In this document: one piece after another, positions 52,433-61,605 of the stretch | Layout: each line of letters begins with the position of its first letter | Numbering within the stretch: position 1 is the first letter of the stretch | Source: an uncultured Bacteroides sp. | GTDB taxonomy: Bacteria; Bacteroidota; Bacteroidia; Bacteroidales; Bacteroidaceae | Assembly (NCBI RefSeq): GCF_902491285.1 | Contig: NZ_CABUHK010000021.1 | Coordinates: 1-64,000, forward strand | Direction of reading: 5' to 3' | DNA length: 64,000 nt | The notes under the pieces: generated by a model | The model's input: the letters and a program-made list of their open reading frames with translations, nothing else | What the model was told of the DNA's origin: nothing | The model's database searches: none | Made by a program: the position numbers and the translations under genes

Positions 52433-53551
52433 TTACTTGGCAAATTCTTTGTATATCTTTAGCAACGATTCCGCCGTATTCCGCCAAGAGAACATCCGGC
52501 TGCGGTTGAGCCCGTATTCCACTTGCTGCTGATAGAACGCTTCGTCTTCTTCGAGTTGCAGTATCTTGTCTGTAATATCTTCCACGTTGAAAGGGTCTGC
52601 CAGCAAAGCGCCTTCGCCTGCTATTTCGGGCATGGCGGAAGTATTCCCTGCGATGATGGGCGTTCCGCAAGCCATCGCCTCGAGCATCGGGATGCCGAAA
52701 CTTTCGCGAAGCGAAGGATACAGGAATGCGAATGCACCCCCATAAAGTGCCGCAAGGTCAGTATTCGCAATATATCCGGGGAAGCGGAGCGAACTTTTTA
52801 TTTCCGTGATTTTCTCGTCTTCCAGTATCCGGTCGATAGCGTCTTCTTTGAGGTCGGCGATAAGTAACGGCAATTTCTTAGTTGATTTTTTCAGATAATC
52901 GCTGTATGCTTTCAGCACTCTCGGAGTGTTCTTTTTGGGGTCTGTGTTTCCCAGGAAGAACAGGTAATCGTCTGCGTCGATATACTTCCGCGTAATCTCC
53001 GGCGCTTTGGGTTGCAGGTGGAAGTGACTGTTGAATCCGTTGTACACGGCTACCAGTTGTTCGTCGGGCAGGTGCAGGGCTTCGAGAATACGCTTCCGCT
53101 CGAACTGGGAGACGGTGATAATCTTTTCGCATTTCGGCAGGATGCGCGGAACGACGAGACGGCGATAATGCCACCCCATTTCCTGATACCATGACAGGCT
53201 GGACGATTGGCGTTTCTCCAGATAGATTATGTCATGCAATGTCAGTACCAGGGGCACGGGGCAGTGCAGGGGGGCGGTGTTGCTTGTGCAATGTAGCAAA
53301 TCGGGCTTGATACGCTTTACCGCACGGGGGAGCGCCACTTGTTCCCAAAGCGGATAGGTGGGGCATTTCAATTCGATGATATGCACGTTGTCCGAACTTT
53401 TGAGACATCTGTCTTCGCCGGGACTGACAAAGATGAAGTATTCGTTCTCATGGTCCATTTTCTGTAACTCCCGAATCGTTTCAAGAGCGACGAAATCCAT
53501 CCCATGCTTGTTGGGGCGGAAGATACGCTGGGCTTCGATGGCTATTCTCAT
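52433..53551 (-). CDS. Glycosyltransferase family 4
   Basis: About 372 residues from MRIAIEAQRIFRPNKHGMDF; the start at 53551 was chosen over an ORF extending far upstream because the N-terminal extension has no family match and overlaps the neighbour. The GT-B blocks are FVALETIRELQKM, LTLHDIIYLEKRQ, LFFLGNTDPKKNTPRVLKAY, and the donor site YPSLRESFGIPMLEAMACGT (EX7E). It closes the upstream half of the polysaccharide locus, 35 nt after the GT2 gene's end. Confidence 0.92.
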   Translation of the reverse strand: MRIAIEAQRIFRPNKHGMDFVALETIRELQKMDHENEYFIFVSPGEDRCLKSSDNVHIIELKCPTYPLWEQVALPRAVKRIKPDLLHCTSNTAPLHCPVPLVLTLHDIIYLEKRQSSSLSWYQEMGWHYRRLVVPRILPKCEKIITVSQFERKRILEALHLPDEQLVAVYNGFNSHFHLQPKAPEITRKYIDADDYLFFLGNTDPKKNTPRVLKAYSDYLKKSTKKLPLLIADLKEDAIDRILEDEKITEIKSSLRFPGYIANTDLAALYGGAFAFLYPSLRESFGIPMLEAMACGTPIIAGNTSAMPEIAGEGALLADPFNVEDITDKILQLEEDEAFYQQQVEYGLNRSRMFSWRNTAESLLKIYKEFAK

Positions 53552-53586
53552 ATTCTTTTCGTTTAAGGAATTGTTCTTTTTTTGAT

Positions 53587-54774
53587 TTATTCTCCGTGCT
53601 CTGTATGGATAAACTTTTTGTAGGCTCCCTTCAGTTTGAACAGATTGCCGATGGTGGTCAATGCCAGCATGGGGATTCGTAATACGGCTTTGCCCAGTTG
53701 TTTGTTGAACAAGTGTCCCGGTATGGGGAGTGTCATTGCTGCTATTTGGGCGGCGGAGAGTATCCACCATTTGACTGCTATCGTCCATTCGTGTCCGGTA
53801 GCAGTGCCTTGCAGGCTTAGCCATATGCCGATAATCGTGATGACAAGTGTCAGACCGAAGACGCCCGCCAGTTGTATCAGTCGCGGGGGAAGCATCCATT
53901 GGAGTATCTTGTCGCAATAGTCCGGGTTGCCTTGACCTATCGCTTTGGGCAAGCTGAGGAGCGAGCTGCGGAGAATACCGAACTGTGCGGCTATCCAGCG
54001 TTTCCGTTGGTTGCTGATGGCTTCCTCTTTCTGCGTTTTTTCGTCGTATATGGGAATTTGCGGCAGGTAGACGGTGTGGATGCGCTGTTGCAGAAGCAGC
54101 ACTTCGAGTTCTTTGTCTTCGCCTGCTGTTTCGAGAAGCCGCACGTTTTGTCGGAACCAGTCGGCTTCAAAAGCCATTCCCGAACCGGACAGGGCGGCGG
54201 AAAGTCCGAGGGCGTTGTGTCCGCTGCGGAAAATCCCGTTATTGATTTCTTCGCTGATACCGTCGAGAATAGAGATGTCAGTGTTCAGGTTTTTACCGGT
54301 GCGATGAGCCTGTACGGATTTTATTCCACTGTCGAAAGCACGGTTCACTTCGGCGAGAAAATCCGGTGAAGTCAGGTTGTCGGCATCCATGATGACCACT
54401 ATGTCATAGTGTTCGTCGCTGATGGAATCTACTGCCATTGTCAATGCTTTGGCTTTGGAACTGTCCTTGTAGTTGGCTGTCAATAGGCGGATGGGCAGGG
54501 AACGCAAGTCTTCGTTGGTGGCAGGCTGCATCTGGTCGGAGATGACGATGATGTCAAACAGTTCCCGCGGATAGTCCTGTTGCAGGAAGCTACGTACGGA
54601 AGAGGCAATCACCCGGTCTTCCTTGTAAGCGGGGAAGAACACGATGAAGCGCCGGAGCGTGCGGGCTTCCGGGAAGCGGGGAGTCCGGTAGAACTTCGAT
54701 GCGATGGCATACAGCAACAGATAGCAGACGCAAAGCGCAAGGAGTGTAAAGAGTATCCAGTCGATGATAATCAT
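53587..54774 (-). CDS. Membrane glycosyltransferase family 2
   Basis: A 395-residue protein with one N-terminal membrane segment, a GT-A domain (FIVFFPAYKEDRVIASSVRS, DIIVISDQMQ, DIVVIMDADNLTSPDFLAEV as DxD, SGSGMAFEADWF, EDKELEVLLLQ and the QRKRW motif), and two C-terminal segments (IQLAGVFGLTLVITIIGIWL). The Q/RxxRW motif indicates a processive-type or lipid-linked GT2. It sits between the other GT2 gene and the GT4 gene in the operon. Confidence 0.9.
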   Translation of the reverse strand: MIIIDWILFTLLALCVCYLLLYAIASKFYRTPRFPEARTLRRFIVFFPAYKEDRVIASSVRSFLQQDYPRELFDIIVISDQMQPATNEDLRSLPIRLLTANYKDSSKAKALTMAVDSISDEHYDIVVIMDADNLTSPDFLAEVNRAFDSGIKSVQAHRTGKNLNTDISILDGISEEINNGIFRSGHNALGLSAALSGSGMAFEADWFRQNVRLLETAGEDKELEVLLLQQRIHTVYLPQIPIYDEKTQKEEAISNQRKRWIAAQFGILRSSLLSLPKAIGQGNPDYCDKILQWMLPPRLIQLAGVFGLTLVITIIGIWLSLQGTATGHEWTIAVKWWILSAAQIAAMTLPIPGHLFNKQLGKAVLRIPMLALTTIGNLFKLKGAYKKFIHTEHGE

Positions 54775-54786
54775 AGTATTCGGATT

Positions 54787-55704
54787 TTAGGGAGTTACTG
54801 TGTTTTTCTCGGACGAGGGGGAGAGCAGCCCGGTATTTACTCCGTAGAATACGGCTGCGGCGAGGTCGAAACGTCCTTTGAATGTATAGGTCAGGATGTT
54901 TTTGGTGGCAGCTATGGTGCTTTGGTAGAGGACGGCGGCGATGCGGTCGAATCCTCTCAGGTTGCGGCGGGCGTAGAATAGGCGGTTGCGTGTCAGGTAG
55001 TAGGTGCGCAGTTTGCTGAGTTGCCCGGTGCTCTGGCTTTCTTTATGGAAGACGGTGCAGCGAGGGTCGTACCATAGCTCGTAGCCGGCACGTGTCATGC
55101 TGGTGCTCCAGTCCAACTCTTCGTAATAGAGGAAGAATATTTCCGGCATCATTCCCGCTTTTTCTATCACTTCCCGCTTGAGCATCATGGCTGCGCCGTG
55201 TAGGTAGGGGGTGGGGTGGGGTGTGTCGAATGTGCCGTCGTCCGGGCAATCGAAACCGAGCATATGGTTGCGTAACGTGATGCGTGACAATGGGGTGAAT
55301 CCGGCAAACTGTATGTGTTGCGGTGGAAAGGCGAAACGTATCTTAGGCGATACGCCGCCTATTTCGGGACGGCTTTCGAGGCGTTCTATCAGGCAGGCGA
55401 TATGGTCTGACTCGATGTAGGTGTCGTTGTTGATGAAGAACAGGTATTTCCCTTTTGCCGCACGGATGCCGATGTTGTTGCCGCCGGAGAAACCGCGGTT
55501 CTCGTTGCTGCGGATGGCGACGACGGAAGGGTATAGTTGGCCTATCCGGGCTGCTTCATCTTCGCGGGAGGCGTTGTCTACCACAATGATTTCGTAGCTT
55601 ACGGAGTGTATCTTGTCTTGCAAGGATTCTATCAGTTCGCAGGTGTCCTTAAAGCCGTTGTAGCAGATAGTGATAAAGGATATGTCCGGTGTGTTGTTTG
55701 TCAT
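54787..55704 (-). CDS. Glycosyltransferase family 2 (rhamnosyltransferase-like)
   Basis: About 305 residues from MTNNTPDISFITICYNGFKD; the ATG at 55702-55704 overlaps the stop of the upstream polymerase gene (ATGA). Motifs: EIIVVDNASREDEA, RGFSGGNNIGIRAAKGKYLF, FINNDTYIESD (DxD) and EIFFLYYEELDWSTSMTRAG (ED-type). The set resembles the dTDP-rhamnosyltransferase branch of GT2, though substrate assignment is uncertain. Translational coupling to the Wzy-like gene is likely. Confidence 0.88.
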   Translation of the reverse strand: MTNNTPDISFITICYNGFKDTCELIESLQDKIHSVSYEIIVVDNASREDEAARIGQLYPSVVAIRSNENRGFSGGNNIGIRAAKGKYLFFINNDTYIESDHIACLIERLESRPEIGGVSPKIRFAFPPQHIQFAGFTPLSRITLRNHMLGFDCPDDGTFDTPHPTPYLHGAAMMLKREVIEKAGMMPEIFFLYYEELDWSTSMTRAGYELWYDPRCTVFHKESQSTGQLSKLRTYYLTRNRLFYARRNLRGFDRIAAVLYQSTIAATKNILTYTFKGRFDLAAAVFYGVNTGLLSPSSEKNTVTP

Positions 55705-56990
55705 TCTTGTTCGTTGTTTTCTTGGATGGATACTAGTAATTGCTTGTCGATATGCGGGGCGGCAAAGCAGAGGGCAAAGCCTATATATACGGTCAATGGG
55801 TTGGGATACTGCATTACGTCGTTGACATAGGCGGCTATGAAGTAGCCTGCGTCCATGCAGAGCCATGCCGCTACGAGCCCTCGCAGATTTTTGTTGCGTA
55901 CCTTGAACATCAATATCCATGAGCACCAGGCGAAAAGGATGCCGTGTATGCCGAGATAGAGAATCAGCCCGACGATTCCCGTTTCCACCCATACGCTGAC
56001 CAGCCATGAGTCAGGCGGGTAGGGCATTTGTTCCTTGGAGTTGAAGTTGCCTGCTTTGGAGAGCCCGATGCCGTAGCCGATAGGTTTCTTAGCCATCAGC
56101 TCCTTCATTCTTTGCCGGTTTTCGACGCGCACCATGTAAGAGGCGTCTTCGGTAGGGTGGAAGGAAGAGCGCATTTTGTGGATATATTGGTTGCCGCTCC
56201 CGATATTGGTGTAATAGAAAAAGACAAAGACGCCGATGGATATGCATATGCCGGCCAGGAGTGCTTTCCAGTTCTTGGCTATGATGGTAATCATCAGCAT
56301 GCCGCCCATGAGGACTCCCATGGCGGAGCGTGTCCCGGAGATTCCCATTCCGTAGATGCCGCAGAAGGCGATGAAGAGGAAGTAGATGCGCTTCCATTTT
56401 GAGTCGACAAAGAAGCCTGCAATGGCAAAGGTGACGCCTGCCATGGCAGAGTGTACGCCATAGTTTGCCGCGTCCGAGAAACAGGAGAAGTAGCGGATGC
56501 CCGACCAGATAATGTGTGTCCGGGCGCCGCCCAGGACATGAAGGAAGTAGAGGTCTTTGGAACTGAAACCGTGGTTTTTCTGCCAGTAGCCTTTAAGGGT
56601 GAAGATGATGACGAATACAGACCATATTATCAGCAGCAGTTCGACATCTTTCTTGGTACGTATCACTATCGGTATGACGAAGGCACATATCAGAGGGGTG
56701 AGGGCGTAGGGAGTGAGGTTGATGTTCCATGCTTCCATCACATTGTTGGGATTCATTATTTCCAGTAGGTAGAACAGCAGCCAGGCGGTAAAGAGCCAGG
56801 TCATTGTGTTCTGACCGGACCGCCAGTCGGTACGTTCGTCATTGCTGAGCTGTACAAGGCAAATGGTGGTGGACAGCAAGATGAGTGCCATTGAGAACAA
56901 GCCTATCTTGACATTTACAACCATGCTTGCCGCGACCAGGGCGAACTGCGCGGCAAGCAGAATGTGGAAAGTTATTATCCTATTCGTCAT
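55701..56990 (-). CDS. O-antigen polymerase/ligase family membrane protein (Wzy-like)
   Basis: A 429-residue protein with about twelve hydrophobic segments and the large periplasmic loop (AKKPIGYGIGLSKAGNFNSK, RVENRQRMKELM) typical of the O-antigen ligase/Wzy superfamily (Wzy_C). In a locus with Wzz-like and Wzx-like proteins it is best read as the polymerase of repeat units. It overlaps the Wzz-like gene by 11 nt and the next glycosyltransferase by 4 nt. Confidence 0.85.
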   Translation of the reverse strand: MTNRIITFHILLAAQFALVAASMVVNVKIGLFSMALILLSTTICLVQLSNDERTDWRSGQNTMTWLFTAWLLFYLLEIMNPNNVMEAWNINLTPYALTPLICAFVIPIVIRTKKDVELLLIIWSVFVIIFTLKGYWQKNHGFSSKDLYFLHVLGGARTHIIWSGIRYFSCFSDAANYGVHSAMAGVTFAIAGFFVDSKWKRIYFLFIAFCGIYGMGISGTRSAMGVLMGGMLMITIIAKNWKALLAGICISIGVFVFFYYTNIGSGNQYIHKMRSSFHPTEDASYMVRVENRQRMKELMAKKPIGYGIGLSKAGNFNSKEQMPYPPDSWLVSVWVETGIVGLILYLGIHGILFAWCSWILMFKVRNKNLRGLVAAWLCMDAGYFIAAYVNDVMQYPNPLTVYIGFALCFAAPHIDKQLLVSIQENNEQE

Positions 56991-59205
56991 CGTCCTCGTC
57001 TTCTGCTTCTTTTGCTTTTCTCCTGAGGTTGAATTTGATTTTTTCCGTTAGTGATAGCTGACTGAGGCGATAGCCGATTCTGCGCAACAGCGTGTGTGGC
57101 GGAAGTTGTCCGGTGAAGTCCTCGGCTGCTTCCCGGCTGGCATTTGTCAGGCAGATGCGGAAGGGTACTTCCGTCTTGCCCATTTGCAGCATGAGTTGTT
57201 CGCAAAGCTGCTTGTCGATGGTTTTCCATCCCCGGTCTGCCGGAGCCACCAGGATATTGGCGTTGGCATCTTGCAGTAAGGCCGTCGGGATGTTGCTTTC
57301 GGACAAGGGCGGATAAGCGACAATCAGTATGTCTTCTCCTTGCGGGGTGTAAAAGTCTGTAATGCTTTTTGCCAGCAGGTATTGGGTGGAGTTAGTGTTG
57401 AAATCTTCTTTGTTGGTGATAAACTTCGTATTCAGCATGCGGCTCTGCATATATCCGCAAATCAGGTTCCCTATCACTTCCTCACCGGAATCTTCGCTGG
57501 TACTGAACAGGTTGATGATGAACACGCCGGGAGATTTCCGATTGGTCAGGAAACGGAGCAGGGAGTTGGTCAGTTCTCTAACGGAAGATTGTACGTAGGT
57601 CTTGGTCAGCCCACCGTAGCGGGAGAGTGTAAGACTGGGGACAGCGCCTATCACTTTATAGCCTGTCACGCGCTTGGTGCGGCTGGCATCGCGCAATGTC
57701 CTGTCGAGCATCTCTATCAACAGCAGCAAGGCTACGATAATCAGAAAACTGCCTACGCATGCGGCGATGACGATTTGCTTCCGGTTGGTCGAGTTGGAAG
57801 AAATCGGGTAGGTGGGCTCGTTCAGCACTTTTAGTGTGGCAGAGGTCATTTCCAGATTTTTCTTTCTCAACAGGGCTTCGTTATAGCTTTGTAATACAGT
57901 CAGATAGTTGCGCTCGGTGAAGTTTATCATACGCTCTTTCTGCTTGATGGTCGTACCGACGGGGGCGAAGAATACATAACGCTCGTTCAGTTCCCGACGG
58001 GCGTCTTGCACGATTTTCAGTTCGGCTTTGGCTTTTTCGTATAGCAGGGTCTGCTCCAACCACTGGTCGATGATGTTGATTCGCGAAGCGCCTTCTTTGG
58101 TATATTTATGACCTATGTATGAAGAGGTCAAGTCATTCAGTTCCTGTTTTACCTCGGCCAGTCTTTTTTTGTCGCTTTCAAGGGATTGCGAGTCTTGTTT
58201 TTTTGTATCGGTCATCGCCTCGGCTTCCGATATTTTGCCGGTGATGCTGGAGGCTTCCCGCAGTTTATCGACAAACTCCATGTTTTTGACCACTTGTTTG
58301 GCATTGCTGTCCATGTGTTTCTCCAGTTCGTCGAGCATGGACTTGGTGCTGTTGAAGGCGAACAACGCGTCTTGTTCTCTCAACTCGTACTCTTTGCTGA
58401 TGGCGGCTATTTCTTTGGTTTCGTCAATATAGTTGATGATACGTTTTTCTACGTTATATTTTGTCAGGTCTTCTTCTTCCGTATTCAGCTTTTTCCCTAT
58501 TCTTTTCAATTCTTCTTCAAAGTACTTGATTACTTTATCCGTCTCCCCGTAGCGGATGCGGCGGTATTCTTCGACGAACTCATCCATCAGGATACTTACC
58601 GTGTTGTACACGATACCCGGGTCACCGGACGAATAGCTGATATCCAGCAAGTCACTGGTCAGACGACGTTGCACTTTGATGTTTTTCAGGGTGTTGTGGC
58701 TATAAAAAGGGTGGTTGTAATAGAACAGGCCGTAGATGTAGTTGTCTCTGTGCGGACGCATATATGATTCGAGATTGGAGACGGTCTTGTCTTCACTCGA
58801 TTTGTCTATTAGTTTCAGTATCTCATTTCCGTTCGGGCTGTTTTTCAGATGGTTGTAAGTGTAATTGTAGCTGGCAGCAGTGATGCCATTGTTCTCTTTG
58901 TCCGGATTTCCTTGGATAAGGACTCTGGCGAATAGCCGTAAGCATACTCTTTTCAGCGTACTTTCAGCCTGCATGATGCTTATCAGATTGTCCATAGAAT
59001 TCTGTACCGTTGCCCAGTCTGTCCGCTTGTCGCTCTCCAGGTTGTAGCCTGAAGCTACTCCCGTGTAAAGCGTAGCTTTCACGTCATAGCCGCCTTGCAT
59101 ATGGCGGGTGTAATAGATGACGAATAATGTGAAGAGGGCGGTTCCTATCAGTATCAGCCAGCGATGGCGGAATAGGGTCCGTATGGTAGAAATGATAAAA
59201 TTCAT
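56980..59205 (-). CDS. Wzz/GumC-like chain-length protein with degenerate BY-kinase domain
   Basis: A 741-residue protein. An N-terminal membrane segment (residues of about 16-31) and a Wzz domain, long periplasmic coiled coil (EEELKRIGKKLNTEEEDLTK, SLESDKKRLAEVKQELNDL), a second membrane segment (IVIAACVGSFLIIVALLLLI, about 495-515), then a cytoplasmic MinD/BY-kinase-like domain. The expected Walker A site reads NLFSTSEDSGEEVIGNLICG and lacks the GKT lysine, and there is no C-terminal Tyr cluster, only the acidic tail EAEDEDDDE. It is therefore probably a catalytically dead scaffold that controls chain length with the Wzy-like polymerase. Confidence 0.85.
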   Translation of the reverse strand: MNFIISTIRTLFRHRWLILIGTALFTLFVIYYTRHMQGGYDVKATLYTGVASGYNLESDKRTDWATVQNSMDNLISIMQAESTLKRVCLRLFARVLIQGNPDKENNGITAASYNYTYNHLKNSPNGNEILKLIDKSSEDKTVSNLESYMRPHRDNYIYGLFYYNHPFYSHNTLKNIKVQRRLTSDLLDISYSSGDPGIVYNTVSILMDEFVEEYRRIRYGETDKVIKYFEEELKRIGKKLNTEEEDLTKYNVEKRIINYIDETKEIAAISKEYELREQDALFAFNSTKSMLDELEKHMDSNAKQVVKNMEFVDKLREASSITGKISEAEAMTDTKKQDSQSLESDKKRLAEVKQELNDLTSSYIGHKYTKEGASRINIIDQWLEQTLLYEKAKAELKIVQDARRELNERYVFFAPVGTTIKQKERMINFTERNYLTVLQSYNEALLRKKNLEMTSATLKVLNEPTYPISSNSTNRKQIVIAACVGSFLIIVALLLLIEMLDRTLRDASRTKRVTGYKVIGAVPSLTLSRYGGLTKTYVQSSVRELTNSLLRFLTNRKSPGVFIINLFSTSEDSGEEVIGNLICGYMQSRMLNTKFITNKEDFNTNSTQYLLAKSITDFYTPQGEDILIVAYPPLSESNIPTALLQDANANILVAPADRGWKTIDKQLCEQLMLQMGKTEVPFRICLTNASREAAEDFTGQLPPHTLLRRIGYRLSQLSLTEKIKFNLRRKAKEAEDEDDDE

Positions 59206-59216
59206 ATCTTAGATTT

Positions 59217-59963
59217 TTATTTTCGTATAATGGGTGTACGTGAAATAACTTCGAGTATCATCAGGCTCTTGGTCAATTCAAACTTACTCTTCTCGTATGA
59301 TTCACGGGCCTGCGACTGTCTTTCCTTATCTATTGCCAAATCTGACGATTCTATGGTTCCGTTGGCAAAATTTTTCTCGGATATTTCGTATTGTACATTG
59401 GCAAGCACCAGACTTTCACTTCTCGTCTGGAGAACCTGCATCTGTGAAGTGGCCATGGCGTACATCTCAATAATATTCTTCTTGATTTCATCGTACTTTA
59501 CTTCCCGCTCCAGTTCGGCGGTTTTCAGTGTAAGCCTTTGTCGGCTGACGCGCCCTTTGAGGTCGAATAAGTCATTTAATGGAATGTTGATGCCCGCCCC
59601 CAAGGTATAACCGTTTTGGGCTTGGGTAGAGTAGGTGAGGTAGGGGGCAATCGCCACGTCCGTATATGTGGACTCATTGCCGAACATTCCGTACTGGTAG
59701 CTTCCTCTTAAACTGAAGAAACCGAGAAATGCCCATTTTTCTTTTTGCAGTAACTTGCGCTCTATTGCCGCCTTTACGTCTGCCAGTTCGTAGATGGGAC
59801 TGTTTTTGGCATTCTCGAATAATGTAGACAATGGCGGCAGGGCAATTTTACTATAATCATCTTCACTTAATTGGGAATAGTCACCGTTTTCCTGTGCAAC
59901 CACATGAGTAGCGGAAGTGAATAAAAGTAGTAACCCCGAAAAAACAGATATAAATTGCTTCAT
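59217..59963 (-). CDS. Half-size TolC-family outer-membrane protein
   Basis: A 248-residue protein with signal peptide (cleavage after HVVAQ). It shows the N-terminal half of an outer-membrane-efflux protomer: SPIYELADVKAAIERKLLQK, RGSYQYGMFGNES, APYLTYSTQAQNGYTLGAGI (beta hairpin), followed by a long helical hairpin (LTLKTAELEREVKYDEIKKN and YEISEKNFANGTIESSDLAI). TolC protomers are usually near 420-480 residues with two such repeats. It precedes the Wzz-like gene by 11 nt, so it likely acts in polysaccharide export. A -7 box lies at 60006-60013. Confidence 0.78.
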   Translation of the reverse strand: MKQFISVFSGLLLLFTSATHVVAQENGDYSQLSEDDYSKIALPPLSTLFENAKNSPIYELADVKAAIERKLLQKEKWAFLGFFSLRGSYQYGMFGNESTYTDVAIAPYLTYSTQAQNGYTLGAGINIPLNDLFDLKGRVSRQRLTLKTAELEREVKYDEIKKNIIEMYAMATSQMQVLQTRSESLVLANVQYEISEKNFANGTIESSDLAIDKERQSQARESYEKSKFELTKSLMILEVISRTPIIRK

Positions 59964-60005
59964 AAAAAAATCCTATTATTTGCTCTTGCTGTGTTATAGC
60001 TTGCG

Positions 60006-60013
60006 CAAATATA
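60006..60013 (-). promoter_or_regulatory. -7 promoter box for the polysaccharide operon
   Basis: TATATTTG on the minus strand, 43 nt before the TolC-like ATG, with no TTTG at -33. It is the only convincing promoter element upstream of the TolC-to-GT4 half of the locus. No UpxY-type antiterminator gene is present. Confidence 0.45.
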
Positions 60014-60181
60014 AGGATTAATTTCATTTATGAGCAGTCTTTTATTATCAATTTTACATTCTTCCTCGTTAATTGTACGCGAATACTTATTTATAATACT
60101 TTTATTGTCCCTAAGCGGAATGTATATATACCCAATCGGAATGTCTTTCTTCTTGAACTGAAAGTCTTCCACCGTCTTGTG

Positions 60182-61453
60182 TCAGAACGCCTCCGTCATA
60201 TTAAAGTAGAACAAATTCTGCTTGTTCACCATGTCTCTTCCGAGGTCGAGACGTATATTCATACGGGGTTGTACCTCAATGCGCAGGCCTACGCCGAGAT
60301 TGGGGAGAACGCCTTCTATCTTACCCGGAGTAGGGCCCATGAATCCGCATCCGCCCCAGGCCACATATCCTATATGATTGAGCATTTTCTTCACCCATGT
60401 ATTCTTGTCCGTATTTATCATCTGACGGTATTCAGCCATCATTACATGTGATGACTTGTCGCGAAACTGTCCCATGTAATATCCGCGAAGGTCGAAAGGC
60501 GTTCCGCTAAGCGCATATTTCGTCAACGGCACATCTCCGAATACGTTTTTGGTCTGCACCGTCCAAGCTATCACCTTCCGTCTTCCGACTGTTTTGTATT
60601 GACGGTAATCAATCTCCAAACGGTAAAAATTATCATCACCGCCGAAGGCCTTGCTATACATCATCCCGCGAAAATCAAGATACATTCCACGATAAGCATT
60701 GGCGGGAATATCACGTGTGTCATAAGTTAGCAGGAAGCCGAGTCCCGAACTGAAATTCTTATATCCATGTTCTGTTCCGCCCGCCGCAATATAGGATGGC
60801 TGATGAACCATTCCTTCTGCCGGCTTGGTGATTTTGTCGTAATTGAAATCTACCTGTGGCCCTGCGAAGAAGTCGCTTTCTCCCAAACGGAAGAGAAACC
60901 ATGGGTTCACCTGGATGCCGCTATAACGGTATTCGCTCGTGTCTTCCCCGCGAGGATAGTCTTTATTGGTACTGTATCCGATTCCGTAAAAATTCTCAAT
61001 CGTGTTCTTATAAGAGAATGTGCCGAAAATACGGAAACGGTCGCCTTTGAAGAACAGTTGCGGCTTCGTCATCAGATTCAATCCGCCTTTGAACATCAGC
61101 GCAATAGACATCGGCACCACCGAACGCCGCTGAGTGGTGTCACTCGGATTCATCCGGAACGTCATCAACGCGCTACCGCCCACCAGCAGGCCGAAGTCCG
61201 GCGTATAGCTGGGACCACCTAATATATTATAATGCAAATTTCGCTTTGCCACACGTTGGCGGCGTAACTCACGTTTGGAGAGGGTGGGAATGGTGTCTGA
61301 CAAAGTGCCGTCAATATCTGTCGGGGTATCATCACTGATAGATATTGTAGACATTGGCAGTTCGTCGCTTTTTACTGCTGTGCTGTCAGCCGTAGCCGAC
61401 ATAATATTGATGGATGCAAACATCATCAATACACCTATTATATATTTCTTCAT
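60182..61453 (-). CDS. BamA/TamA-like outer-membrane barrel protein
   Basis: A 423-residue protein with a signal peptide (MKKYIIGVLMMFASINIMSA) and no POTRA-sized N-terminal region: after a short linker the C-terminal Omp85-type 16-strand barrel begins (NILGGPSYTPDFGLLVGGSA). Other strands include GYKNFSSGLGFLLTYDTRDI (Omp85 surface-antigen motif) and NLGVGLRIEVQPRMNIRLDL. It ends in Phe. Such POTRA-less barrels are common in Bacteroides and have no defined role. 218 bp separate it from the TolC-like gene, so it is probably not in that operon. Confidence 0.83.
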   Translation of the reverse strand: MKKYIIGVLMMFASINIMSATADSTAVKSDELPMSTISISDDTPTDIDGTLSDTIPTLSKRELRRQRVAKRNLHYNILGGPSYTPDFGLLVGGSALMTFRMNPSDTTQRRSVVPMSIALMFKGGLNLMTKPQLFFKGDRFRIFGTFSYKNTIENFYGIGYSTNKDYPRGEDTSEYRYSGIQVNPWFLFRLGESDFFAGPQVDFNYDKITKPAEGMVHQPSYIAAGGTEHGYKNFSSGLGFLLTYDTRDIPANAYRGMYLDFRGMMYSKAFGGDDNFYRLEIDYRQYKTVGRRKVIAWTVQTKNVFGDVPLTKYALSGTPFDLRGYYMGQFRDKSSHVMMAEYRQMINTDKNTWVKKMLNHIGYVAWGGCGFMGPTPGKIEGVLPNLGVGLRIEVQPRMNIRLDLGRDMVNKQNLFYFNMTEAF

Positions 61454-61543
61454 AATTTCTTTCTGAGGAATTCGACTGCAAAGAAAACTCTTTTATTTTA
61501 ATTAGTTTTGATACTCTTAGATAATAATTCTAAAAAAGAATCG

Positions 61544-61551
61544 TAAATTTG
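61544..61551 (+). promoter_or_regulatory. -7 promoter box for the C1 peptidase
   Basis: TAAATTTG fits TAnnTTTG, 55 nt before the ATG at 61606. Confidence 0.4.
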
Positions 61552-61605
61552 CAATTTCCTATTACTATATCCGAAGTGTAATTGATTAATAAACTATTTA
61601 TACTA

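Noticed and set aside
52433..53917. 494-residue start for the GT4 gene
   Set aside because: The extra N-terminal part has no family match and lies antisense or overlapping to the adjacent GT2 coding region; the GT4 fold begins at MRIAIEAQ (53551).
54787..56007. 406-residue start for the third GT2 gene
   Set aside because: The upstream part overlaps the Wzy-like gene by 300 bp and lacks GT2 features; the ATGA overlap at 55701-55704 marks the true start.
59960..60172. 70-codon frame upstream of the TolC-like gene
   Set aside because: It overlaps the -7 box and the TolC-like start, has no recognisable domain and no ribosome-binding signal; more likely leader and promoter DNA.
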